64,000 nt of DNA from Arthrinium phaeospermum (taxonomy: Eukaryota > Ascomycota > Sordariomycetes > Amphisphaeriales > Apiosporaceae): positions 3,658,001-3,722,000 of the forward strand of contig QYRS01000002.1 in NCBI GenBank assembly GCA_006503535.1, in the 5' to 3' direction. The position numbers and the translations under genes are program-made. The notes under the pieces were generated by a model, which worked only from the letters and a program-made list of their open reading frames with translations, was not told the origin of the DNA and did not search any database. This document shows positions 1 to 10,878 of this stretch, piece by piece. How positions within the stretch are numbered: the first letter of the stretch is position 1; each line of letters starts with the position of its first letter.

Positions 1-2350
1 CCAGTCATCACGTCAATACGCCTCAGTCATCTTCCACCATGCCATACGTTACCCAACAAAACTTTCCACCTTTCTCTCTGCCCCCGTCTGAGTTCCCATC
101 TGGACCAGCAGGCGGCCCCAGGGAAACAGGCCAATCATATGCACCGACTACATCAGGCGAATACAACGACCACCCTCCGCACACTTCGGGTGAAATGGTG
201 TTACTGGATCAGATGACGAATCAGACAACGATCCCAGTCTTCGGTACTGATGGTGTATCGAATAAGTCTCCCTACATATCGATGACGGAAGATTTCATAT
301 CATATCTGTTCAATACTCAGACGATGGGGGCCGACGGATCTCCGTCGATGAGTCCAGTGATACCTCATGCGCAACATGCAGGGTTTGTTGTGTCTTCTCC
401 CTATTGAGACTTTGATACTTACTGACTCTACCGTACAGTTACGGTAGTTACCAAACGCCATACAGCATGTCATACTACGGCAATGACGGTGCGTCCCATG
501 GCTTCGCCCCGCCATCCCACCAGCCACAGCAAGTCATGTCCGTCACCAACCTGCTCGATCAGAACTTGCCGGAATCGTTGTTGTCGGAGGAGAAGAGCCA
601 AGAGATATTCGATTTTATCAAAGAGCGCTTCCATGAGAATCACCATGCTCCTGTTGAGCGGCAGAGAGATAACATACTCGAGGGCGACCGAAGCAACGAG
701 CGTCACATGCTAAGCCGCAAGATGATGCAAGCTTACATCGGCTCGTACTGGCTCCATTTCAGCGACCAAATCCCCATTCTCCACAAGCCAAGCTTTTCCC
801 CGGACAAAACAGATACGCTGTTGTTGATCGCAGTCATGGCCATTGGTGCTTCGTGTCTAGACAGATCTCATAGCCAAAGTGTCACTAGAGCAGGGGCAGA
901 ACTCTCCAACTTCCTTGCATGGCACCTCAGGTGGGAGATATTCATGGATGCGCATTTCCGTCCTCCAGCCAAGCTATGGGTTTTCCAGACACTCATCCTG
1001 CTCGAACTCTATGAGAAGATGTACTCGACAAGGGAGCTGCATGAGCGAGCACATATACACCATGCTACAACGATTACACTGATGCGCAGAGGCAGATCGT
1101 TGATAGGTAAATCGGCGCTAGACTCGCCCCCGAATCCTCGAGACGACAAGCAAGGGCTGAACGGGTCGAGGCATTCTTCAACCTCTGGCATGGCGCATAC
1201 CCCTGATGAATGGTGGAACCACTGGATTACGAACGAAGCAACCAGACGAGCTGCCTTTGCCGCGTTTCTCATCGACTCGACTCACGCAACCATGTTCGGT
1301 CATTCGACTGTCATGGTAGCCCACGAAATGAGGCTGCCCCTGCCCTGCGATGAACAGCTGTGGAAAGCAACAAGCGGCCTGGAGGTCAATCGCATCGAAG
1401 CAAACCTGATGTCCAATGGAGTCAAGCCTCTGTCGTTCCTTGAAGGGCTGAAACGGACCCTCGGGGGACACGAGGTGCAGACCAATTCGTTTGGGAGACA
1501 GATCCTCATGGCCGGTTTGTTGAGTGTAAGCTGGCACATGAACCAACGCGACCTTCAGGTCACTTCGTTGGGAGGAAATCTACCACAGGCCCTAGGCGGC
1601 CGTGATAAGTGGCGGTCGACACTCACCAGAGCTTTCGATTCATGGAAAACAGACTTCGACAAGTCCTTACAGCGCAACGAAGCCGCCCTGGATCCGTACA
1701 GCTACGAGAAGCGGAGCGAGGCCAATGTGGTGTTCGAAAGTCGGACTGTCCTGCATCATCTGGCGCACATGGCGATGCATGTGGACGTCGTCGACTGCCA
1801 GATTTTCGCGCGCGCAAAACGTCTTCTGGGCCGGACCATTGGCACTCAGGACTTACACAGTGCACAACGGAGGATGAAGGACAACTGGGCACCGTCGGCA
1901 AAAGCCCGTGACGCTACGTTCTACGCTTTGAAGTTCCTGTGCTCGGTACTTCTCGGCAACAGTGCAGACTCCCCAGGCTCGGACGACCATGGTAGAAAGC
2001 ATCTGCCCTATTCGGCTAGAGACGATGTTCTCCTGAACCGGCCTTGGGTATTGTACTTTGCTGGTCTCGTCGTATGGTGCTATGGGTACGCCCTTGAAGG
2101 ACCGTGTACCGGAGCGCCGATGCCATCGTCGCCGCAGGAGCGACTGGACCAGATGAGGGATTACTTGCGGCGGCTGGGCTCCGTTTCATCCCCCGAGGAG
2201 CTCAAGTTGACCAAGGGCGTCAACAAGAACAGTGCTATGCTCATGATATTGAAGGAGGCCTTCGAACTGACGCGATGGGAGCTGCTACACGAAGGCGCCA
2301 CCTTATTGAACAACTGCATCCAGCTCAATAACGGCATTAATGTCTCCTGA
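1..2350 (+). CDS. Fungal-specific transcription factor (5' partial)
   Basis: Probable sequence-specific transcription factor, nuclear by inference. The part seen is two exons joined across a 56-bp intron at 383-438 (GT...ACAG, with CTGAC just upstream), and the phases match. Exon 2 encodes about 635 residues with the helical fungal transcription-factor middle homology region: a stretch beginning DQIPILHKPSFSP, then LLIAVMAIGAS, WEIFMDAHFR and LWVFQTLILLE. The N-terminal part is Pro/Ser/Gln-rich. No zinc finger (C2H2 or Zn2Cys6) is visible. The frame stays open upstream of the ATG at 39 to the window edge, so that ATG may be internal and the DNA-binding domain may lie outside the window. The ATG at 39 does have a good context (CCACCATG). 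Homologues pairing this region with two N-terminal C2H2 fingers are known, but that pairing is inference here. Confidence 0.75.
383..438 (+). other. Intron of the transcription-factor gene
   Basis: The donor is GTTTGT and the acceptor ACAG. Splicing joins GG to T, restoring a glycine codon and linking two open frames that otherwise stop at 407 and begin at 467. Confidence 0.7.
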
Positions 2351-3021
2351 ACGGCGATGACTTAGCTAATTTGAATGGGCTTGCTGTCCGTGGAGGATAG
2401 GAGAGGAGAACAAAATACGGGAAACTTCGGAGGGCACATGCAACGGGACACTAAACGACTGGTTGCTATTTTAAGTTGCTTACTGTCATATGGAGCTGCT
2501 TATGCATGACATCACTTTTCGCTATATACCCATTCGGAGCTCTCGCATTTAGCGCCGAGAGATGTCGAGAATGCCAATACATGATGAATCGAAGCCTGAC
2601 ACGGCCTGGCCTAGCTGACCGTTATCTCCGCCAAGTCCGTTTTTATGTTAATTCCGTGGAGGTGAGTCGGCCTAACTCAGAGTTCCGGCCCGCGTAGGAA
2701 GGAGATGATTGAATTGCCTAAACACTAGTTGATCGCACTCGCGTGCGTAAGTCCACTTGATGGTCGTAGTAGTGTGGCTATAAGGTTCAATGTTGACTGC
2801 GTTTGGACTGTTGATTTGATCGGACCGGCGCATTCCATCCTCCCCATTTTTCTCGGGCGCTCTTAGATCTTACATGCCTAGATGAGTACTTTATGCAGAC
2901 ATAGATACTCCGAAAGGGGCGCAGGGAATGTCACACCACACCTGCATCTTTAACCTTATGATTTCGCCCATCGCCTCCTCTTCGGACTGCCACCCAGACC
3001 TCTTCTTTCTCTTCTTCACCC
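2351..3021. other. Intergenic, 3' region then NAPE-PLD promoter
   Basis: No convincing gene here. Only short random ORFs are present. The last 60 bases before 3022 are pyrimidine-rich (CTTCTTTCTCTTCTTC type), as is common upstream of fungal start codons. Confidence 0.5.
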
Positions 3022-4446
3022 ATGCGTGTTCTATTCCGCCGCCTCCCTCGCCGAGGCTTCCAGGCTCCTAAAGACCCGAGAAATACCACGCAAAGGGCAT
3101 CGCTGACCTTCGCTGCCGCCGCCATTCCCATGGCCGCTTACTCAACCACCGTGACGAAGCCATCGAGCTTGGCGCCCACGCCGGAAGATGTAGACGCGAA
3201 AGCGCACCACGTGAAGAACCGGCGCGGTGAAACAACCAAGTTTACCAACCCGCACGCCTCCTGCGCCGAACCGAGCCCCTTCCAGATGCTCAAATGGACG
3301 TTGTAAGTCCCTGTGCTACCAAGGTACCATGTCCCATGTCGTCAACATCGGGTCAACTAACCGAGACACAGGGAACACCGGCTCTCGGGCGGCCGCATCT
3401 TGGCAGATACCACCGGGATGCAGTTGAATGTAGTGCAACCCGAACTCCTGTCTTCGCGCACGGGCTCGGACAAGCTCCGCGCCACCTGGCTGGGCCACGC
3501 CTGCTACTACGTCGAGTTCCCGTCGGGGCTGCGCGTGCTCTTCGACCCGGTCTTTGAGGACTGCTGCGCGCCGTCGCAGTGGCTGCCGCCGAAGCGCTTC
3601 ACGCCGCCGCCCTGCGACGTCGCGGCCCTGCCGCACATAGACGCCGTCGTCGTCTCGCACAGCCACTACGACCACCTGTCCTACCCGACGGTGAAGAGCA
3701 TCCAGAAGAGCCACCCGGATGCGCACTTCTTTGTTGGCCTGGGCTTGGCCAAGTGGTTTCACCAGAGCGGCATCCAGAACGTGACCGAGATGGACTGGTG
3801 GCAGGACGTGGAACTCACCCTGACTCCCCAGTCCTCCCAGCCTTACTCGGACGAGGAGGCCAAGAGTGCTGCTGCTGCTACCGCTGCTGCCTCTTCGACC
3901 TCGTCGCCGCCTCCTCGGCCCATCACCGCCCGGTTCTCCTGCCTGCCGTGCCAGCACCGCTCCGGCCGCGGCATCCTGGACCAGATGAGCACGCTCTGGT
4001 GCTCCTGGGCCGTGTCGTCGCCGGGCCCGACGCCCGAGACGACCAAGTCGGTCTGGTTCGGTGGCGACACGGGCTACCGGTCGGTGCCGAAAGTGCCCGC
4101 GGGCGCCGACGACTACGGGCCCGAGTACGCGCACCTGCCGGTGTCTCCGCAGTTCGGGCAGATCGGCGCGCTGCGGGGCCCCTTCGACCTCGGGCTCATC
4201 CCCATCGGCGCCTACGCGCCCCGCCACATCTTCTCGCACATGCACTGCAACCCGTACGACGCGGTCGAGATCTTCCGGGATACGCGCTGTCGGCGGGCCA
4301 TGGCGATTCATCATGGGACTTGGGCGCTGACGGCGGAGGATGTGAGGGAGCCGCCCAAGATGCTCAGGGAGGCGCTCGCGCGGCGGGGGATTGCGGAGAG
4401 GGGGGTGTTTGATACGTGTGATCCGGGGGAGACGCGGGAGTTTTGA
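3022..4446 (+). CDS. NAPE-hydrolysing phospholipase D-like metallo-hydrolase
   Basis: Predicted to release N-acylethanolamines from N-acyl-phosphatidylethanolamine (NAPE-PLD, metallo-beta-lactamase fold). Two exons, 3022-3302 and 3372-4446, are separated by a 69-bp intron (GTAAGT...ACACAG, CTAAC branch). The phases match and give 451 aa. Zinc-site signatures are HSHYDH near residue 190, FGGDTG near 323, SHMHCN near 382 and HHGTW near 406. [14 protein letters not shown] and LFDPVF are also typical of the family. An Ala/Ser/Pro-rich insertion (about residues 255-275) interrupts the fold between conserved blocks. The first 40 residues are basic and Ala/Ser-rich and resemble a mitochondrial presequence. 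A second in-frame ATG at 3130 is an alternative start. The substrate is inferred from family membership. The family is certain; the exact lipid substrate is not. Confidence 0.85.
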
Positions 4447-5095
4447 GGGGATGGAAGGGGAGGGGGTTGGCTACGGGTGTGGCACTGGCCCAGTTTGTTG
4501 TACCTACTATATAGGCATTTGCACCAGCGCGGCGCTTCGTTATTTGATCAAGACCATCTTTGATATATATGCAAATGTCACTATTTGAATGGATGTGTAT
4601 CTCTGTAATTGCTGGGACGTTCAATTTGGCGCATCGGCAGTTGGTACTTGGCATTATCTTCTGTAAGGGATAACGTTGGGTTAAGGGACTCTCAACCCAT
4701 CGAATACTGCTACATAATCTGTTGTTGCACTTATACAGCTGCTCTGTGCTAACATCCTCCGTCAATCGCTATCATAGTTCCATTATTAGTGACATAATCC
4801 ACTTGGTGCGAAATTGCCATCGTCGATTCTTCTTTCTTTCGCTTGGTTAAGATATTTCGACGCTCGCCGCAATGACGTGCACGCCCCTTGACTCATACGC
4901 CGGAAGAAAGGTGGCTATGCGCAAGTCTAGTAGCACAAAATGGCCATCAGCAGAACGTACAAGTACCTAGAACTCCCAGGATTCACTTTCTCCTTGTCGG
5001 CAACTATTTGAAATAATACCAAGATAATTCGGTCGTCTTGCAGAAACGTACCAAATCACAAAATCTAGCCGCATTCACCAAACACCCCGTACATT
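4447..5095. other. Intergenic, no gene seen
   Basis: AT-richer non-coding stretch between the 3' end of the NAPE-PLD-like gene and the peptidyl-tRNA hydrolase gene. It presumably holds the terminator of the first and the promoter of the second. No recognisable motif. Confidence 0.5.
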
Positions 5096-5752
5096 ATGTT
5101 GTCAGACGGACTTCAAAACGGTGAAGACGATACCGTCTCCGTGTTCATATGCTCCTTGGGCAACCCGCCGCCTCACGATCAAAGCCGACACTCCGCCGGG
5201 CACATTCTGCTCAAAGCGCTGCAATCCCACCTTGGATTCCCGGCGTTTGGACGATCAAAACCGTTCGCCAACGGCCTCGTCTCGGAGGGCAAAGTTGCGG
5301 ACCATGTGAACATCATGCTGTGGCAGTGTCCCTCGTCCATGAACGAGTCGGGAGACGCCGTCGCGAAAGCTTACCGGCAGTTTGTGTCATCTTCGGCCGC
5401 CGCCCAGGTCCAAAATGACGGATGGCCGACACTGGTCGTCCTCCACGACGAGATGGAGCTCGCGCCGGGGCAGCTCAAGCTCGGCCCTGGCGCGGCGAGC
5501 GCCAAGGGCCACAACGGGCTGAAGTCGGTGCAGCAGAGCCTGCAGTCGACGGGGCTCGGGGGCCGGCTGGCGGCCAAGAACGGCAGGTTCTTGAAGGTCG
5601 GGTACGGGATCGGGAGGCCGGCCGGGTCGACCAGGAGGAAGGACGAGGTCGCGGCGTTTGTGCTGGGGCCGTTGCCGGAGAGCGAGGTGGAACGGCTGGG
5701 CGGGTGCGCGGAGGAGCTGATGGATCTCCTTGAGGAGGAGATTACAAAATGA
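5096..5752 (+). CDS. Peptidyl-tRNA hydrolase, Pth1 family
   Basis: Cleaves the ester bond of peptidyl-tRNA that falls off ribosomes and recycles the tRNA; in fungi the bacterial-type enzyme is usually mitochondrial. One intronless frame encodes 218 aa, the usual size. Active-site landmarks: GNPPP (Asn23), RHSAGH (catalytic His32), MNESG at 82-86, HDEMELAPG (Asp118) and GHNGLKS (Asn140). Later, FLKVGYGIGRP matches the conserved block around the second half of the fold. The family's usual Tyr in the N-terminal GNPGxxYxxTRHN motif is replaced (HDQSRH), as in some fungal members. No clear presequence: the N-terminus is acidic, so targeting is uncertain. Confidence 0.87.
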   Translation: MLSDGLQNGEDDTVSVFICSLGNPPPHDQSRHSAGHILLKALQSHLGFPAFGRSKPFANGLVSEGKVADHVNIMLWQCPSSMNESGDAVAKAYRQFVSSSAAAQVQNDGWPTLVVLHDEMELAPGQLKLGPGAASAKGHNGLKSVQQSLQSTGLGGRLAAKNGRFLKVGYGIGRPAGSTRRKDEVAAFVLGPLPESEVERLGGCAEELMDLLEEEITK

Positions 5753-7140
5753 GGAGGTCGCCATGCTGACGAAGAATTGCGGAGTCGTACTACATGACAC
5801 TCGCCCACGATAACCAGCAGACGAACAGCAACTACGGACTCACCTCTCCGTTGAACGAAGTCGTCTGGAAAGCGCCAAGAACCTGGAGGCCTTGTTCTAA
5901 ACATAGAACGCTTACCTAGGTATTTGGTGACTTCGGGAAATCGACGGGCCAGCAAGGTCCAAAAATAGGACCACGAACACGGTCCAGAACAAGCGGAAGA
6001 AATAAGCTTAATAGCTTTGTCGTCCCATTCTATTCTGGAAGGTGACAAGACTGAAGCGTTTGTCTCGGCGACGCCCGTGGACGACTCTGGTCTCACCACG
6101 GGACGCAGGAGCAATCTATCATGGGATTCTGGATCACTGGGACCACACATGCCAAAGGACCTGGGCCGGCCTGTTGCTCAAATCTTGGGTGAACCCTGAG
6201 AGTTACATCGCCCGTCGCATCTGGCCGAGTCCATTGTGTCCACTGCGCTGGCAATGAAATGATGCAACATCCAAACCAGCATCTTCCTCCGTGTCCCGGG
6301 GTCCCGGCGGATATACCCTTCATTATCCGGCAACCCCCCTGCAACTAGACCATAATAATGAAGGGTTGCAGGATCTGAAATGGGACTATATTAGACATCT
6401 CGTTCAAGTTGGAAAGATTTCCGCACGAACTGCCAATCAATTCAATCCAATTCTCAAGTGTGCTTTGTTCGCCCAGTCTCGATATGGAAGCCCCATAGCT
6501 GAAGGCGTAGCTCTTCGTCGACAGCTCGGGTAGCATAGTGTGCTGGATAATTAATATGGCTAAATTGGAATTGGCCCCTTGCGCCAACATATCAAGTACG
6601 ACCGTCTGGTGAGTCCCGTATAGTACCAAGACAAGGTGAACCACCTCAGTCAGCCGGTGGCAAACAGATAGTCGCCGCAATCATAGCTGTTGGACGTTCT
6701 GATTGGGACGGTGACGTCCCCTGGCGGGCGACAATCAGTAGAAGTCAGAACACGCTTGCCAAATTTCCTGCTATGTAGGGGTCGCCAGTCGCTCGTGCGG
6801 AAAGAGGTGTCATGGTGGCCTGTTGATAACGTCTAGGTAGCAAAGAGGAGGAAATGTCCCTTACGTGGTGCTATCGTGGGTGCATCTATAAAGTCCCTAC
6901 ACCTGCTCGCAGCGGACGTAGTATTCCAGCTTTAATCCAGACAGCAAACATACCAAGCGATAATCTCATCTCATCACTTTCTTGCACAAGGTGAACCTTG
7001 AAGAATATCCGCAAAAAGCATATCCCTGCCCTGGTTGCGTATATTATAACACCCGTTGTTATTATATCCTCTGCTATATCCCCTTCACTTTTGCTCGACA
7101 AGTATACCCGGGCTCCCCGCGCAACACAACCACCGCACCC
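5753..7140. other. Long intergenic region (1.4 kb), no gene supported
   Basis: I read both strands for joined exons or domain fragments and found none. The right part holds the promoter of the DUF4360 gene, including a TATA-like box at 6887. Confidence 0.45.
6887..6892 (+). promoter_or_regulatory. Candidate TATA box of the DUF4360 gene
   Basis: TATAAA lies about 250 bp upstream of the ATG at 7141. That distance fits only if the 5' UTR is long. Assigned from sequence and position alone. Confidence 0.3.
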
Positions 7141-8039
7141 ATGCATACCAGCCTCCTACACTTCTTCCTCCTGCCCGCCGCAGTGGTGTCAGGAGCCGCC
7201 GTCCCCGTCGCCTCGAGGCAACAGCCGCTCCTCGCCGCCCGGGACGGTGTTCCCTCGTCGCTGCCGCACATCACCTCGGTGCAGTACAGCGGCGACGGCT
7301 GCCCGTCGAGCGCCCCCGCCGTCGACAAGTCGGGCGACGGCTTCGAGGACGTCTCGTTCCGCCTCAACGCCTTCGCCGTCTCGGGCGCCGACGTCTACTC
7401 GTCCACCGCCAACTGCGAGGTACACGTCCAGGCCAGTGGGGCGAGCGCCGGCTGGCAGGTCGGGGTCAGCGACGTGTATGTACGGGGCCGGCTTAGGCTC
7501 GACCCGGGGGCGCAGATGGACTTTTATATTACGACGTTTTGGAGTCAGGGGGCGGCGAATACTGTAGGTTCTATCTTTCCTGCCTCTTCTTCTTCTTCTT
7601 CTTCTTCTTCTCTTGGGAGGGGGTTGTTCCTGTTGTTAGGTGATATGCCCGAGCATACCCCCCTCCCTTTTAGACTGCCTATAGGGACTATGTTACAGTC
7701 CTTCTCCCTCTCAAGCCCCTCTCTCCCCCACCCGTATCCCCTCTCTCGTGATCTCGAGACCCAGAAAGCTAACCCATCTCTCCCTCCTCTCCCCTTTTCC
7801 AGGTCACCGTCCGCGGCAACCTCAAGAACACGGGCAGCGCCCGCTCGGACCAGATCGCCACGGCCCACGGGTCGATCCCCGGCGACCGGATCGCGTGGGG
7901 CCCCTGCACGGGGTCGTCGGGCGACATCGGCATCCTCAACGTCAACTTCCGCACCGCGCTGCAGGGCGGCGGCAACTTCGGGGGCAAGGGCGGCGACAGC
8001 GCCGTCGAGAGCTGGGATTACGTCTGGCGGCGGTGCTGA
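7141..8039 (+). CDS. Secreted DUF4360 protein
   Basis: Small secreted protein of unknown function with the fungal DUF4360 pattern. Two exons, 7141-7563 and 7803-8039, are joined in phase 0 across a 239-bp intron (GTAGGT...TTCCAG), giving 219 aa. Residues 1-20 form a signal peptide (hydrophobic LLHFFLLPAAVVSGAA). The mature part carries family hallmarks: a cysteine in YSGDGCPSSAP, then SFRLNAFAV, NCEVHVQ, the Trp in DFYITTFWSQG, WGPCTGSSG and a terminal WDYVWRRC. There are four cysteines outside the signal, consistent with two disulfides. The ATG at 7141 is chosen because the signal peptide starts there; upstream in-frame codons have no matching features. Family members are often expressed during plant interaction or development, but nothing in the sequence shows a role. 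Confidence 0.82.
7564..7802 (+). other. Long intron with TCT microsatellite
   Basis: At 239 bp, this intron is about three to four times longer than most others in the window. It carries a run of about nine TCT/TTC units near 7585-7612 and is pyrimidine-rich throughout. Confidence 0.75.
7585..7612. repeat. TCT trinucleotide microsatellite
   Basis: About nine consecutive TCT/TTC units inside the DUF4360 intron, so length change would not alter the protein. Confidence 0.85.
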
Positions 8040-8583
8040 GGAAGAGGAAGAATCGAAAGGGGAAAACGAGGAAAACAAAAGCAGAAACAGAAACAGAAGC
8101 AGATAAAAACGGCTGGGAAGAGGCAGGAAGTCGAGTTCGGTTATGCAATAAGATAGTAGATTCCACATGATATATATAGCAAGGATACTCGGACACAGAT
8201 TTGGCTGAGCGCCCCCCTTCACTTGATACCAATCACATGAACATGAGCTACCGTACGGCCCTTTTGATAACTGACTGATATCCTGCCTCTGTCAATACCA
8301 TTGTATCGTGTGATCTCACGGCCGTGGTTGCGATTCACTGGAAGCTGGTGGTCATGCAATTCGCTGATTAACGCCCTATGCTGTATCTGAATACTTTTGG
8401 ACACCCCGTTCCACCACCTTACCCTCCCGACCGCAAATGGCCAAAACCGGGCTGTGTGTGGCCTCTAATTTTCGTATCGTCATCAGATCATCCATATTTT
8501 AGGCAGGGCGATCCCGGCGCTGCCGACCTTCTCCTCCTCCCCACAAGCAGAGTTCGGTGCTGTTTCTGTGCACGGCCGCCTCT
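8040..8583. other. Convergent intergenic region
   Basis: Contains the 3' ends of the DUF4360 gene (plus) and the eIF2-alpha gene (minus). No additional gene is supported. Confidence 0.5.
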
Positions 8584-9579
8584 TTACATGGTCTCGGGGA
8601 CGTTGTCGTCGCTCTCGCTAACACTCTCATCACCGCTGACCTCGGCGTTCTCACGTTCCCTCTTCTCCATAAGAGCCTGGAGCTCGGCGTCATCCGACTC
8701 GGTGACGGCCTTGGGCTCCATCTTGACGGTCAGCGATCCACCGGCAGCGGTGATGTTGGTGCGAATGTCGTTGATGGCCTCTTCTAACCGGGCGATACCG
8801 GCGTTCTTGTCCAGGCATGTGTTGGTAAGGACGTACAGAGGCGGCGACACCAGCTTGACCTTGACCAGGTTGTCGTCGGTGTTGCGGGCCTCAGCGGTTC
8901 GCAGGGCAGTCTTCACAGCATCGATACCCTCGTATCCGAAACACGTCACCTCCACGTCGGCTCGCACCTTGGTGGGCTGGGGCGTCAGGCGCTTGCCAAT
9001 GTACGACTTGATCTCCTCGGCAACGGCGTCGCTGGTGAAGGTGATATCGTTCCACACCTCGGGGTTCCTATATAGTGGGGTGATCAGCAATGCGCAACAT
9101 CTAACAAGGGTGGGGGGAACTTGGACTTACGTGATGGACAACTTGAAGGCATCAATGGCGTGGCCGAACTTCTTGTTCAGCGGCCACGTAATGGTCTCGT
9201 AGAGGGTCTCGATCGGGACCTGGGTCTTCTCGGCGACGTGGCGCATAATGGAGTGGACCATCTTGGACTTGTTGTAGCGCTCCTCACACTTAACAATATC
9301 CTCGGGCGACACACGACGCTTGGACAGATCGATGTAACCCTTCTCCTTGTCGACACGCAGCACGACGACGACCTCATTGCGACCGACCCGAATGAGCTTC
9401 TGGATACTTCGGATACGGCGTCGGGACAGCTCGGAGAGCAGGATCATGCCGTCGATGTTGTCGTATTCGAGGAGCTTGACGTAGGCACCCATATCGGCGA
9501 TCTGCTTGACGTTGACCATGACAAAGCTGTCAATCTCCGGGTACTTCTCCTCGTAGAAGCGACATTGTGTGAGCGACAT
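8584..9579 (-). CDS. SUI2: Translation initiation factor eIF2, alpha subunit
   Basis: Alpha subunit of eIF2, which delivers initiator Met-tRNA to the 40S ribosome. Two exons on the minus strand, 9579-9131 and 9067-8584, are joined across a 63-bp intron (GTAAGT...ATAG), restoring SIT-NPEVWND and giving 310 aa, the normal size. The N-terminal OB/S1 fold contains [21 protein letters not shown]. The regulatory loop [13 protein letters not shown] is intact and carries the stress-kinase target serine: residue 52 counting Met, equal to Ser51 of the mature protein. The C-terminus ends in an acidic, Ser-rich tail (about residues 285-310) typical of fungal eIF2-alpha. The gene is divergent from NTE1 across 1.3 kb. 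It should respond to the Gcn2-type kinase by phosphorylation (family knowledge). Confidence 0.97.
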
Positions 9580-10878
9580 CTTGCCGGATATTTCTTTTTC
9601 GCTATAACTATCAGGCAGCTATGTTGTTGTGATTTCTGTTCTGGTCTCTCGTAGCGAAATCGAGATCGGGTCGGAATGGAGTGTACAGAGGGGGTAGAAA
9701 GAGTGGCCGGTGGAGGAAATGGTAGCTTTTTGTAGATTGCGATAGACCAACTCGGGATAGCTGCTTTGCTTTACGGCTGCGGTCTTGGTCAGAGTTGGCG
9801 AAAATTGATTTCGTACCAAAGTGAACTCAGCCCAGATGCGTTTGGTGGGGTAGCAGTGTGTGTGTGTCCAGCCCAAAACCTTCGAAATCGGCGGGGTTAA
9901 AATTCTCCAGCCACTTGGGTGTGACTCAAAAGACTCAAGGTTGGCGGTTACGCCACACTACTGGGTAACTTATCCAGCCTGCTTATATAGGCCAATGTGG
10001 CTTAGCCTCTTCGTATTCTTCTTTCACAACCTACTCTCCAGACGAATGGATTTATGAAAGAACGCTTGTTAAAGAGCCAAGATAAGTGAGAACAATATCA
10101 TTGTCCATCAAAAATTCCCAATGACAAATGTACGGTCACATACATATGCACAGTATACCTCTAGCTCAAGTAAGGCAATAGGTGAGTACATTAAGTAGGT
10201 ATTCATGTGCGCGATGCCTGCCAAGGCTTTTTCTCGCTTATGTACTTAAGGGTGCCTTGGGAGACAGCTGTTTTCTTCATTTGCCCAATGATAAGTACAG
10301 AATAGGTAGAATGGAAATTAGGCGGCCTGGCATTTCACATGACAAAACACCCTCAAATTAGACCCAAGGTTCTATTTACAGGCCTCTAACTGTCGCAGAA
10401 CCCCTCTGGCCCTTGGAAACCGAGGTGGACCGGCCCACGAGAGGGACAGAAAGAACCTCGGAAAATTGCGGCACCGAACGGGCACCAACCCAAGCTTTGT
10501 AGCTGCCAAAGCTCGCAATCCGCCTGGGGAGCTTCTTCGTCAATTTGCAAAGCTCCTGTGCCGAGCTTTCTTTCTTTCCTCACTCGTAAAACTCTACGAG
10601 TAGGAAAGCATTGTTCATTTGCAGAAGACGTTGTCCTCCCAATGTCTGCAGACTACCTTCGCGTTGGGTCGCGTACTGGGTTTCCAGTCTCGGCGCTTTT
10701 GTTCTACTCTCATTCTTTCAAGACATAGCTGCTTGCTGACTATTCCCTACTCGTGGGATTAATCATACCAATCTGACATTCGCTATCTCTACGTCATGAA
10801 GTGAAAGATACGTCGCACCACGTGTCGTAGCATTCCAACCACCCCAGGGAGCCGGCGCATAGCCTCGGTCCCGCTACC
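9580..10878. other. Divergent promoter region eIF2-alpha / NTE1
   Basis: 1.3 kb without a supported gene, bearing the promoters of two divergent genes. Pyrimidine-rich tracts flank the NTE1 start. There are AT-rich patches and GTAGGTA-type tetranucleotides near 10190. No other recognisable element. Confidence 0.5.

Noticed and set aside
3316..4314. Long 332-aa frame on the minus strand inside the NAPE-PLD-like gene
   Set aside because: It is the antisense shadow of a GC-rich exon: Arg/Val/Gly-rich, no domain, no matching splice sites.
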